From Larix sibirica (lineage: Eukaryota; Streptophyta; Pinopsida; Pinales; Pinaceae), in assembly GCA_004151065.3 (NCBI GenBank), contig NWUY0300004586.1:54896-78263 (forward strand): a stretch of DNA of 23,368 nucleotides. Direction: 5' to 3'. Every line of letters starts with the position of its first letter. Position 1 is the first letter of the stretch. A program made the position numbers and the translations under genes. Below, one piece after another: positions 10,287 through 20,409 of this stretch. Below the pieces are notes generated by a model that worked only from the letters and a program-made list of their open reading frames with translations, did not search any database and was not told where the DNA came from.

Positions 10287-11510
10287 CTTCCCCCTTGTGA
10301 TGACATTAGCAGAGACATACTTGCGGTTCATGAAACTCTCAGCAATCCCAGTGTTTAGATCAAGTTGATAGTTTCAAAGTTCAAAACGGTTACCCTTTTG
10401 GAGAGAGGCCTAATAGGACAATTCACAAGGATGTGGCCTTAACCCCGAGCCATGGAAACATGGTTAAACAAGAACTTGAGACCTCTTATAACTGGTAATG
10501 TGCAATTAAATTTTTGTGGAAGTTTTTTTTTTGGTTAGAAAGGATAGAAGATCGTGATATTATCTTTCAAAATGTGCCATATTTGATGGGTCCTCATGGG
10601 ATGTATTTAAATCGCTGGAGTGCAACCTTCGACCTTGAAAATGACATACCTTCAACTATTCTAGTCTAGGTCAAGCTTCCCCACCTCCCTCTGCATTGTT
10701 GGATAGATGAGGACTTGGTAGTCATAAAAAAACCCTAGGGTGCTATATAGACAAATCAAAGCCTAAACCCCCTTTATTCTCTTGTGCTAGAATTGGTGTT
10801 GAGGTAGATCTAGAGAAAGGAATTCCTGAAGCAATAAAGCTTTCCATGGATGGATGTACACATATGCAAAAACTGGATTATGAGCAATTTCCTTTCAAAT
10901 GCAAGACATGCCATGAATTACAAAGGAATTCCCAAAGGCGAAGCCAATAGAGACTAAAACCCACAAAGAGGAGGAATGGAATCAAGTCCAAAGAATGGGA
11001 AAGAAAGTAGGAGCCACTCAACAATAATTCACTCAAGAAGATCCTCTGATCTCAAATCAATTTCAGGTCCTATCGAAGGTAGGAGAAGAAAATAGAGAGG
11101 AAGTATAAGATAAAACTACAAGACCTCACTCCCCCAGGCAACAAGCAGATCAACCAGTTCTAATTGAATTAGGACAAGAAGAAAATTATGAATCCATTCT
11201 TTCATATGCACCTATCTAGGATGTGATAAGTTGTAAAATCCCCCCTCTGCCCGAGGGCACCAGAACATGCCCTAAATAAAAAACCACGCAGGAATATTCC
11301 ATAGAAGAATTAGAGAATGAGCATGATCAAACACAAAGGAAAGGAAGGAAAACTAACACACAACAGATGGGAAATGAAGCAGCTAGAGACAAGGCAATAT
11401 GCAACCTATTAACTTTAGATTAACATATCAAGGTCTCAACAGTAGGGAAAGCATACAAGGAATCACTAGAAGAAAGGAGAGAGAAATTCTATGCAACTAA
11501 TTCAAAATAA
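10287..11510 (+). pseudogene. LINE ORF1, DUF4283-like nucleic-acid-binding protein
   Basis: ORF1 of plant L1 elements makes the RNA-binding partner of the transcript. Visible in order are ERGLIGQFTRMWP and PRAMETWLNKN, then RPLITGNVQLNFCG, a FFF stretch, IEDRDIIFQNVPYLMGPHG, VKLPHLPLHCW, and CARIGVEVDLEKGIPEAIKL. LDYEQFPFKCKTCHE follows and is the start of a zinc knuckle whose later Cys/His positions are lost. The C-terminal half is polar and Lys/Glu-rich. A frameshift lies in the T run near 10530 and others in the core, with several in-frame stops. I see no clear start codon; 10287 only follows the last upstream stop of that frame. The TAA at 11508-11510 overlaps the ATG of ORF2. Confidence 0.8.
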
Positions 11511-12699
11511 TGATATTAGTCTCCTACAATTGTAGGGGGTTGGGAGGGAGAAAAAAATGGGATTCCCTAAGGAATATTGTCAAGATCAAAAGGACCACTA
11601 GGAGACTAAGGTGGACGCAGAAATGGCTAAAGGAAAAATATGCCAAATCTGCAGGAAAGCCTTCAAGGTTGCATGGTGATTTCCCAAGGAGCCTTGGAGG
11701 CATCCTAACTTGGTGGGATGGGGATATATATAAACTAATACCCTCCACAATCCAAGATAATTGGATCTTAGTAGAGCTTAAGGACTTGGGTAACAATGAG
11801 ACAAAAAGAATATGCAATGTTTATGGACCAGTCGTGTATAGTAGAAGGTAGAGTTTTGGAAATATCTATCCAAACTACACACCTAGGGCTCACATGAGAA
11901 CTGTATAGTTGTTGGATATTCAACACCATAGTCTCCAGTAAAGAACATAGGGGAGGGAGCGAATTTCATGGCCCTTTTGTATAAATGCTTGAAGACCTAG
12001 TGGAAGAGATGGACCTCCTTGATGTTGAACGAAAGAAAGGATCCTTCACATGGAATAACAGAAGGATAGGACTGGGACATATTGCCGCAAGGCATATCGT
12101 TACCTAGTAAGTAGCTCCTTTCTTCAAAAAGGTATGCCTCATGTCAAAATCCTTCCATCTATAGCATCGAATCTCGAGCCTATTTCTCTTATCTTCCCAT
12201 CTTCGGAAGTACAAGGTCCAACACCTTTATGCTTTAATACAATATGGATTCAAGAAGAGGAAGTCATACAAATAATACGCAAAGTCTAGGGGAGTATTGT
12301 TATGGGACCACATAGATATAAGTGCAAAGAGAAACTTAGAAGAGTCAAATCATCACTCAAAGAGTGGGATAAACAACTACAAAGACCATGGACAAGAGAG
12401 GAAGTCGATCCAAGAATCCTAATCGGGTTCACTACAAAAGGTAATGGAGACTACAATAATCACGGAGGAGACCCTACAAAAGGAACATGATTTGGAAAGA
12501 CAACTAAAAAGCACAATGTTGAGGGAAGAGAAAATTTGGAGGTTGAATTCAAGAAACGTATGGATAAAGATAGACGATAGGAACATAACATTCTTTCACA
12601 ATCAATTCAAAATTCAACTGTGTCGCAATTTCATAAAAAGTTGTGAGATACAACTGGAAGAATAATAAGCGATCAAGAAGCAATAAAGAGGGAGGCTCT
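11510..12699 (+). pseudogene. LINE ORF2, part 1: endonuclease and linker
   Basis: ORF2 begins MILVSYNCRGLGGRKKW, the N-terminus of an APE-like endonuclease that nicks the target DNA. The ETK of the catalytic QETK motif is at 11602-11610 in a shifted frame, with the Gln codon now TAG (11599-11601). A GGILTWWDGDIYKL region and NVYGPV follow. The GDFN motif near 11913-11923 is damaged by a one-base loss and an altered Asp codon. The SDH motif near 12165-12176 reads SNL. A linker then runs from KEKLRRVKSSLKEWDKQ to EEKIWRLNSRNVW and FFHNQ, the known spacer before the reverse transcriptase. The frame is cut after KREAL at 12699 by the nested LINE. The endonuclease cannot be active. Confidence 0.88.
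12685..12699. repeat. Left TSD of the nested LINE
   Basis: AAAGAGGGAGGCTCT matches 15129-15143 (AAAGAGGGAAGCTCT) at 14 of 15 positions. The host ORF2 reads KREAL through both copies and continues correctly only after the right copy. Confidence 0.88.
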
Positions 12700-13085
12700 G
12701 GAATATTCTCAAGAAATTCCTTCACAAGAATTAATCTCCACCCAAATAAATCCATATATAGCACCAATTCCCTATCCTTTTTTTAACCTCTTTCAGGAGC
12801 CACATCCAGTCCTCTGCTAAGTAATTATTTGGATTCAAATAGTATCCTAGATGTTTCATACCAATATCAAGAGAATCTAGCTGATAAGGAAACACGTGAC
12901 TAATTTGAGTTAATGTGTCCTTATCAATTTCATTTTATAGAAAGCTAGAATTTGTTTCAATGGTAGCCATACATGTAGCATCACAAAATTGTTCCAGTAA
13001 TTCCTTATATACTTTCCATTCTCCCAAAGTACCACTGCCAAACACTTTCGCATCATCTACAAATAGTAAAAGAGTGATTCTAATA
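12700..13085 (-). pseudogene. Inverted reverse transcriptase segment of nested LINE
   Basis: Read on the minus strand from about 13085 down to 12700, this gives ITLLLFVDDAKVFGSGTLGE, holding the catalytic double Asp (FVDD, 13063-13052). EQFCDATCMATIETNSSFL, a stop, MKHLGYYLNPNNYLAEDW and KEVKKRIGNWCY follow, and after a frame shift FGWRLILVKEFLENIP. This is the palm-to-thumb part of a LINE reverse transcriptase. The order of motifs is normal for the family on the minus strand, while the rest of the element is on the plus strand. The junction with the sense part lies between about 13080 and 13090. Confidence 0.88.
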
Positions 13086-13089
13086 ATAG

Positions 13090-14750
13090 ATTCCAAAATC
13101 TATTTTGGATAAGATAAAAAAGAGTTTTTAGCATCCTTTGGATTGGAAATAAGCAAAAGAAAGGTGTCCATTTGACGATTTGGTAAAGGTTAGCTACACC
13201 CAAGAAACAAGGTGGTCGGGGAATCAATTTCTTTTTTTTTGGCCAGGCATTAGCTGTAAAAAGTCTATGGAGGAGCTTGTTCTCTGTAGGTTTGTGGAGT
13301 GTGGTTATCAAAGAAAAATATTTGAAGCAAAGGTTAGTTGTAGACTGGAATAGATTAAGAAGTAATAAGAGTGCAAAAGTGGCATCAAATTTTTGGAATT
13401 GTTTGATAAACTCTTATCATATTTTGGGGAATTGGTTGGCTTGGAAACCAGGGAATGGTTATTGTATTAGAGTAGGAGAGTACCCTTTCAATGGTGGAAC
13501 TGGGTTTTATAAATTATCCTCTACACTTGTTCATTCTCTTTGATCCAAAGGAAATAAGTTTTTAGCTCATGTGGGAGTTATTGAAGCTAGAAACTGTGGT
13601 TGTCAGAGATGGAAACAAGCTAACAAATTGGAGTTGTAGGGGGATTATGAAGAAGAATGGAATATATATATTTTTGGTCTTCAATAACGTGGTATACCTA
13701 TTTCAGATGATGAGGATTCTATTGTATGGTATTAGAATGGGAAGAATAGAGAGGTAACTACTAAGCTTGCCTATGAAGCAATTTTCTTTTATGCTCTAGA
13801 AGTAGAACAAAATTGGTGGTTTACTTCTCTTTGGAAATGGCATGTTCCTTTAAAAATAAATATTTTATGTTGGATTTGTCTGGAGAACAGGATTCTAACT
13901 TGGGATAATTTTGTGAAGAGGGGGGGTCATGGCCCTAATATTTTCATCTTGTGCAATAATGAAGCTGAGGCTATAGATCATTTGATGATTCAATGTGCTT
14001 TTACAAAATTGATATGGCAGGAGGTAAAGAAATAATTTACGATTTCACAAAACTAGATTTTCCAGTTTTTGAAACTTAGTTTTCATAATTGGATATTAGG
14101 AGCAAATGCTTGGAGAGATTTGCTTTGTAATATTTGTTGGGAAATGTGGAAATATAGGAATGAAGTTTTATTTTAGGGTAAGTAAAATAATGTTTTGAGA
14201 GTTAGTCGTAATGTTATTGGAGTTCATGGGGAAATACATAAAGAGAAGGGAGGACGACATGATAGAGTAGCTAGAAATCCTTCTTTAAGTAACAACTGGC
14301 CAATAGGATTCTTTGATGGTGCTTCTCAAGATGGTGGATTAAGATGTGGATCTGGTATTTATTTGAAATTGAGAGACTCATATGTGTTTAAACTAAAGAT
14401 GAGTTGTGGCAAGGGTACTAATACTCATGGTGAATCACTTGCCCTTTGGGGACTTTTATACTTTGCCCGAATTGAAAATATTGTACACTTGCAGGTAGCC
14501 GGAGATTCCAAAGTGATTATTGATTGGGTTCTCCAAAAATGTTAGTTATAGGTGGTTGCACTTGATGGTTGGAAGGAATAAATTAGAAGGCTCCAACAAA
14601 ATTTGTAGAGATACAATTCCAACATGTTTTTAGCGAATTCAATGGGGAAGCAGATATGCTTTCCAAGCAAGCACTGAATATGGATGAATAAATTATTTAT
14701 TATGTGGAATTGAGTCGCTCAAATTTTCTCTCTGAGGGCACTCTTTGTAT
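13090..14750 (+). pseudogene. Nested LINE ORF2 C-terminal part: RT end, zinc-binding region, RNase H
   Basis: Sense reading starts IPKSILDKIKK. GNKQKKGVHLTIW and PKKQGGRGINF follow, with frame changes, then LWSVVIKEKY and LAWKPGNGYCIRVGE. The zinc-binding region (about 13811-14030) has WWFTSLWKWHVPLKINILCW and a DHLMIQC end, but the first Cys of its CxxC is replaced. RNase H (about 14300-14690) shows FFDGASQDGG, THGESLAL and AGDSKVIIDW, then FNGEADMLSKQAL, so all four acidic residues can be seen if frames are followed. Several stops and frame shifts break it. The coding signal fades near 14750. Unlike the other two LINEs of this window, it has no long reading region after RNase H. Confidence 0.88.
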
Positions 14751-15128
14751 ATTATGAATAGGATGCTGATGTTCAGTTGGTCTTTCTTTAGTATGTAGTA
14801 TTAGGAGGATTGATTCAGTACTTAGTACCTTTTTTGGAAGATTGTATCTAATTATCATGGGCTTTCTTGGTGGTGTTTTTACAGCACTATTGAGTGGATA
14901 TTTTGGCATAGCGTATAATTCATGGCTCAAATATGAGGTAGAACTAGTATGCAGTGTTTAGTTTTTCCTAAACTTTCAGTACTTGTTAGAGGTCTACTTC
15001 AAAATATAGGAATGATTCTAGTATTTTCTGGGGGAAGTGGAGGTAAATGGTTGATCTTTGGATGTATAGGAACTAATATTATCTTTTATACTTTGAATAT
15101 AAAGTATAGTATTTTTTTCTAGTGAAAA
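14751..15128 (+). other. 3' region of nested LINE
   Basis: AT-rich sequence ending in CTAGTG and an A run (15124-15130) that merges with the AAA start of the right TSD, so the exact end is uncertain by a few bases. A short hydrophobic frame around 14858-14960 is not supported as a gene. Confidence 0.65.
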
Positions 15129-15143
15129 AAAGAGGGAAGCTCT
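15129..15143. repeat. Right TSD of the nested LINE
   Basis: AAAGAGGGAAGCTCT. The host ORF2 resumes here as KREALTFDKNLYTEP, the expected continuation before the reverse transcriptase. Confidence 0.88.
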
Positions 15144-18100
15144 AACATTTGATAAAAATCTATATACGGAACCATAATGCATAAATCCAAACTTCTGTCA
15201 TGAAATGTGTTAAGACATCCCAAATCTTATCAAAGAAGAAGAAACTCTTCTCTCTTGTTAGGACAATTAATGAAGAAGAGATTCAAGAGTCCATATGGGG
15301 TCTTCATCTTGATAAAGCTCTAGGTTTGGATGGGTTTTCAATTAGCTTCTATAGGGAAACTTGGGACATTATTAAAGGATATCTTCGTAAAATGTTGAAT
15401 TCGATAAGGGTAAATAAAAAGTAGGGGGAGTCACCAACTCCTCCTTCATTGCTCTCATTCTCATTGATCTCATTCCTAAGGAATCATGTCCCCTCTCTAT
15501 CAACATATTTAGACCTATCTCCCTATGCAATTCCTCGTATAAGATCCTCACAAACATTATGGCTAACATGATTAAAAATGTCCTCTCAAATATCATTTTG
15601 GATAACCAAGGAGGATTCATAGAAGGGAGAAAAATATTGGATAACGTTATCATTGTTCAGGAATCCATTCACTCCATCTCAACAAAAAAGGAACAAGGTA
15701 TGGCAATTAAAATGGATCTAGCTAACACCTTTGGCAAGGTAAGACATAGTTTTCTTTTCTCCGTTCTTGAGAAATTTGGATTTTATGCTCCCTTTGTTAA
15801 ATGGATAAAATCTTGTATTAGAAGTCCTTAGGTTGCTCCTCTCGTGAAAGGAAGACCCACCACCTTCTTTCAAATCTTTGAGGGTTTGAGACAAGGTTTC
15901 CCTTTATCTCCCTTTTTTCTATCTTCTTGTGGCATAGACCTCGAGTAGAAAGCGAAATAAACAAAGAGAAGAAGGATAAATCCTAGTCATTTTGATAGCA
16001 AGAGGAGCTAAACGAGCTAACTATGCACAATTTGTGGACGACACAATTTTTCTAAGCACTGCTTCCATGGAAAATGCTAGAAAGTTCAAATTGGTTCTTG
16101 ACACTTTCATGGATGCATTGGGAGGTGAAGTAAATCACAAAAAAATATATCTACAGATGGAATAGCCCCCCGTAGCTCTCACTTTGAATCTCGAGAATCC
16201 TTGGCTTCAATAGTCAACACAACTGGACTTGCATTAAGTATTTAGGAGTTCTAATTACACTGGGTAATCATAAATCCGTTGATTTGCAAGGAGTTCTGTA
16301 AAAAATCAAGAATAAGATTCAAGAATTGGGAATATGATGGCTCACCTTAGCAGGAAAGATAACTCTTATCAAGTCAGTTTTGTATTCTCTTCCCCTTTTT
16401 TTAATGCTCTACCCAATTAGCCCCTGCAGGAATCCTTGCGGAGATAAGTAAGAAGAATAGACACTTCCTATGGCAAGGAGGGAAAAACAACTACAACAAA
16501 TTTTATCTAGTAAAATGGGAAATAGTCAGAGGCCTAAAAAAATGGGGGTATTGGAATTAGAGAGCCCAAGCTAGTGAATGTAGCAATGTGAGCAAAAATT
16601 CTTTGGAGGATGGTGGAAAGACATCTTGCGAAGGAAATACATTTAAAAATCCAAGGAAAAGATGTTTTGACAAGGACCCTCTGCAAGGAAAAGGATCAAG
16701 CATTTGGAATATATGCAAAGCAACAGGGAACTTATTGCAATTTTTTTTATACTAGGTCCCTAGAGATGGAAACAATATACAGATGTGGGAAGACATAATA
16801 ATGGGGAAAGCTTATTTAAATACCAAGCTTGGTTTAAATGACATAAGAGACGAGCTCTCCTCAAATGGGTACACAACTCTACATGACCTCTCAATTTGGA
16901 TGGAATGGGGACAATGGCAATGCTAGACACAACTTTAGGTGCTAGAGAATATATCCTATGATTATGGAATGCTCCTATCTTGTCTTCATGGCATGGATCC
17001 CTCCCACATCAATGAAAAATATATAGGATGGGGAAAGCAAGGTAGCTACATTATCAAGGAAGGTTATGAAAACCTGATCAATGAGATCCCTACTCCCCCC
17101 TTTGCTCACATTTGGGGAAATACATGGCAGAATGAAACACTCCCTAAAATAAATACTTTATGTTGGACCTTGGCGCATAATCACATCCTCACCTCAGAAA
17201 AATTGAACTGAAGAGGCATTATTGGACCCTCCTGGTGTGTCTTATGCAAGAATTCAGGAGAAATGACTAAACAAATATTTCTCAAGTGTAGCTTCCCCTA
17301 GGAAGTATGGAATTCAACCACTCAAAATTTGTGTACAAGTATGCTTCTGTTCATTAGTTGGAGCGATCTATTTTCTAAATGGTGGGACTTCTACCTGGGA
17401 TATCTGAGCAAGAATCCAGTCTTTGCAAAAGTATGAAATGCTCTCCCCAAGAACATTTGCTGGAAAATTTGGTTAGCACGAAATAGACTCATTTTTTAGA
17501 ACAAAACCGTCGATAGCAAATTGGATGCTGCTAGGGATAAAGCACTTCTATTTGATGCCCTCAAGGCAAGAGGAATGATCTTCTTTGTGTCTGAACCTCG
17601 TACGGCTATAGAATCACGCTGGATCAAAGATTATTTGGAAATAATATCCTTAAATAAAGTCACCATATCCTTTTGGGATGTAGACATGACTCCACTTGAG
17701 TTTAAAGGTTGGTAAATGAAACGTAAATGCCATAAGCTCTTTTTTGACAGTGCCTCAAAAGGAAACCCTGGTGAGGTAGGTGCAGGGGGTGGGGGGTCTT
17801 GATAGATCCAAGAGGAAATACTATGGAAACCTTTGCTTGGGGATTGGATCATAAAACAAACAATGAAGCAAAATGGTTAGCACTCTTGCAAGGAGTCAAA
17901 TTAATTGCTTCCCTAAACCTCTCAGACGTATCCATATTTGGAGACTCAAAGATCGTCACTGGTAGGATCCAAAAATGTTAGAAAAGGAAGGATACAAATC
18001 CGGGACAGTTGCAGAAAATAATACTAGACTTAGTACACTCCACCCAAAGGATTTTATTCTACAACATAAGAAGATGCAACAATGAAATGGAGGATAAGTT

Positions 18101-18179
18101 AGCTAATGCTGGGTTTAAATTATCCCCTAGCATGATCATCCAAAATGAGGACACACCAATGAGGAAGTGGTTGCCATAG
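15144..18179 (+). pseudogene. LINE ORF2, part 2: reverse transcriptase, zinc-binding region, RNase H
   Basis: The reverse transcriptase starts near 15268 with INEEEIQESIWGLHLDKA and LDGFSISFYRETWDIIKG. FRPISLCNSSYKILT, NQGGFIEGRKILDN and AIKMDLANTFG (motif A) follow. Then come GLRQGFPLSP, QFVDDTIFLS (catalytic Asp pair, 16037-16042) and AGKITLIKSVL. A zinc-binding region (about 17110-17310) has LPKINTLCWTL and WCVLCKN, but the expected His is Gln (KQIFLKC). RNase H spans about 17741-18179 with FFDSASKGNPGEVGAGG, NNEAKWLALLQG, FGDSK and EDKLANAG, ending KWLP and TAG. At least one frame shift breaks the RNase H glycine turn, and stops such as 15829-15831 and 17299-17301 break the rest. The encoded enzyme would reverse-transcribe LINE RNA at the nick; this copy cannot. 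Confidence 0.9.
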
Positions 18180-18197
18180 GATAACGAACATGTAGGA

Positions 18198-18961
18198 ATG
18201 ACCAAGGGGAAATGTCATGAACCTAAGACCAGGCCCCAAGGTAATGCAAACCAACTGGAATAACGGTGGTAAGGAAGGAGCTATGTTTCAACAACTGGAG
18301 GGATGCTTTACACTCTCCACATGGGTAGTTAGTTAATTCCATTGCATGCGAGCTGTCTAGTTCCCACAATCAAACTCTCTGGAATAATAGGTGGACATGA
18401 GTGGAAGGAAAGGATGGTATCCACCCTGAAAGAGACCATAATTTTGGTATGGATGAGGTTGAGAGACCCGATTTAGTAGGAGAAATCATAGGACTCCCTA
18501 ATATCCTTCCGGGAAGCTCGTCTCCTGTAGAAATTGGTGAAGTCTTATCTCCCGTTCACCTATCGATTTGGACTGGTGACTATGATAACTTGTAAGTGTC
18601 TTCAAGCTCGGGACAAAACCAAAACTCCACTTATAGACAAGAAGATGATAGTGAGGTGGTCAACATTTAGACATCAATGATGTCATGGAGAGAATTAATT
18701 AGTGGCCTTAGGAATGATTTCCTCGATATTAAGAGGATGTTGAGAAACGTGCATGACCATATGGAAGGATTACTGAATATTATGTGGCATTTCTCACTCC
18801 AATTGTCAACAATGGACTCTAGGTTGGAGGATGTTGAAGGTAATACAAGAGACTTGGGTGGGCATACTGAAGCTTTTAGAATTGACTTGGATAAACTTTT
18901 GAGAATGAAAGAATGCAACCATTATCAGTCTTCTCAGTATGTGGAAGTCAAAGGAACATAA
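18198..18961 (+). pseudogene. Unidentified reading region after LINE RNase H (ORF3-like)
   Basis: An ATG lies 18 bases after the ORF2 stop and gives a basic start, MTKGKCHEPKTRPQG. After a shift near 18250 a single frame runs from 18245 to a TAA at 18959-18961, about 239 codons with only four internal stops (18326, 18398, 18593, 18668). Chance AT-rich DNA should give several times more. The middle is acidic and Pro-rich (GLPNILPGSSSPVEIGEVLS). The end is helical and coiled-coil-like (LRNDFLDIKRMLRNVHDHME, then STMDSRLEDVEGNTRDLGGH). I recognise no family. It is inside the element's TSDs. It could be a real third ORF or captured host sequence. Confidence 0.6.
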
Positions 18962-19279
18962 GAGGACTCAATCTACCTTCCAACCAAGTATTTTTCCAGA
19001 AATGGTTAGCCTTGATAGTTTTACCTTCTACTTATGTATAGTTTATGTAGTTTAAGTGTATTTTGATATTAGAGCAATATGTGCAGATCCACAATACTCG
19101 CAAGATAACTAGTCTTGTAGAAAATCACGGCGATAGGGTATGTGAACCGAAATTTGGTATTTTTTTGGGAACATGTTTTGAATATTTGCTCTGTAGAAAA
19201 ACTCAATGATATTGTACTAGATGGTTGTGTTCAACTTTTTTAATATAAAAATACATACCGTTCTTGTTTTAAAAAAAGC
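18962..19279 (+). other. 3' untranslated region and A tail of the large LINE
   Basis: AT-rich, without coding signal. It ends in TTTT, an A7 run (19271-19277) and GC, directly before the right TSD. Confidence 0.75.
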
Positions 19280-19293
19280 ATAATGGAAATGGA
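19280..19293. repeat. Right TSD of the large LINE
   Basis: ATAATGGAAATGGA, identical to 10138-10151. Confidence 0.87.
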
Positions 19294-20336
19294 TTTTGAG
19301 TGATGTTACGAGGTGTTTGATAAGGGTAGTTAAATAATTTCATTTCTTTTGAGGATAAATTTTTTAATGGGGTAAAATTTGTTTCTTTTTTGGAGATTTG
19401 ACGATTTGATTCATTTCAATAAGTTCTATGTATAAAGTTTTTAACAATAAGGTGGAACTTTGGTTTCCAATAAAATTCTTCTTAGAGCAATTTTTGCTAA
19501 ATAAAAAAAACAATACGAGTACCTCTTATAGCACATTATTGTGTCGAGAAGGCGCATTTCTACAATCTGGGTGGGGGAAGTGTTCGTTTGTCCCATTAAA
19601 AAAGAAAAAAGAAAAAAAGATTTGTTGTTTTATAGCATAGTGGAGCTTGGTTGGGGGAAGTGTCTCAATCCCATAAAAATAAATAAAAATAAAATAAAAA
19701 TAAGAATGCATGCATCAGTGTGCTACTTTTTGGTGAAAGACATGTGTGTTGTAATTTAGTGATGAAGAGTTTACATTCTGTTGACACTTTGTAGAACCAA
19801 ATTTAGGATTTAGATGGCCGTATACTAATATTAAGACAATAAAAAAATATGTATAATAATTTAAAATGGATAAAAAAGGAGTAGGTATCACCGTTGTTTT
19901 TCTTGGAAAACATGTAAATGTATTGTAACAGTGTATGAATTTTTGTGGTTGGTTCAAGGAGTATGTGACCTACCATTCCCATTTAAACTTGGTAACTTTG
20001 AAGAGAATTTACATGCAAAATTCTGATTTTTAATAAAAACATGGATTCCGACATTCATGGCGGACACGAAAGGAAGGAGTCTGATATTGAAATCGTAATA
20101 AAATAAAAGGTTAATGAATGAACCGCTATTGTTATTAGTATTACTATTTATTCATTTTATCAATTACAGCTTTGGAAGGCGGGCCGTCCACAGGAGCATG
20201 GATATATATTTTTTTTTTATGAAAATCACATTAATGGGTAACTGAAATACAGTGAGCAGATTAAAAATATTTATTGTTATAATCATCCATGTTATCAAAC
20301 GACGTATTGCAATCCATGGATTGAACAATATCATCC
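19294..20336. other. Gene-free AT-rich DNA before the tRNA-like sequence
   Basis: No coding region is seen; short frames on both strands are A- or T-rich low complexity. GGKTGGGGGAAGTGT occurs at 19569 and 19649, hinting at an imperfect duplication of about 80 bp. A short GC-richer patch lies near 20177-20200. Confidence 0.5.
19597..19703. repeat. A-rich low-complexity tracts
   Basis: A purine-rich AAAAAAG tract near 19597-19620 and an imperfect (AAAAT)n tract near 19673-19703 flank the second GGTTGGGGGAAGTGT copy. Confidence 0.8.
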
Positions 20337-20376
20337 GTTGAAATGGACGAGTTGGTCTAAGGCGTCAGATAAAGGT

Positions 20377-20409
<33 letters not shown>

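Larger units (their letters stand above)
12700..15128 (+). mobile_element. Nested 5'-truncated LINE with 5' inversion (twin priming)
   Basis: The first about 385 bp (12700 to about 13085) are reverse transcriptase sequence in antisense. From about 13090 the same protein continues in sense through the end of the reverse transcriptase, the zinc-binding region, RNase H and a 3' region ending in an A run. The inverted part ends with FLENIP (at 12700), and the sense part starts with IPKSILDKIKK (13090). In the intact protein these two are only about 7-9 residues apart. This matches the known twin-priming outcome of target-primed reverse transcription. Flanking 15-bp TSDs (14/15 identical) lie at 12685-12699 and 15129-15143. 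The element is younger than its host LINE but also dead. Confidence 0.9.
10152..19279 (+). mobile_element. Near full-length L1-type LINE, interrupted by a second LINE
   Basis: The parts in order are a short 5' leader, ORF1 with a DUF4283-like domain, ORF2 (endonuclease, reverse transcriptase, zinc-binding region, RNase H), an ORF3-like frame, a 3' untranslated region and a short A tail (19271-19277) followed by GC. The 14-bp perfect TSD fixes both ends. A second LINE (12700-15128) plus its extra TSD copy (15129-15143) splits ORF2. Without these the element is about 6,684 bp, the usual size of complete plant L1 elements. The leader of only about 135 bp may mean slight 5' truncation. Frames carry many stops and frameshifts, so it is inactive. 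It belongs to a different lineage from the nested LINE, as their reverse transcriptase, RNase H and 3' regions differ. Confidence 0.9.

Noticed and set aside
12549-12767. 72-codon minus-strand frame taken as one gene
   Set aside because: Only its first part (WRLILVKEFLENIP) is real, as the end of the inverted LINE segment. The rest crosses the TSD into antisense of the host ORF2.
13057-13311. 84-codon minus-strand open frame
   Set aside because: It crosses the inversion junction of the nested LINE and mixes antisense of the sense part with the wrong frame of the inverted part.
14700-14930. Extra ORF after RNase H of the nested LINE
   Set aside because: Only short frames with frequent stops occur there; the plus-strand hydrophobic stretch is too short and AT-driven to support a gene.
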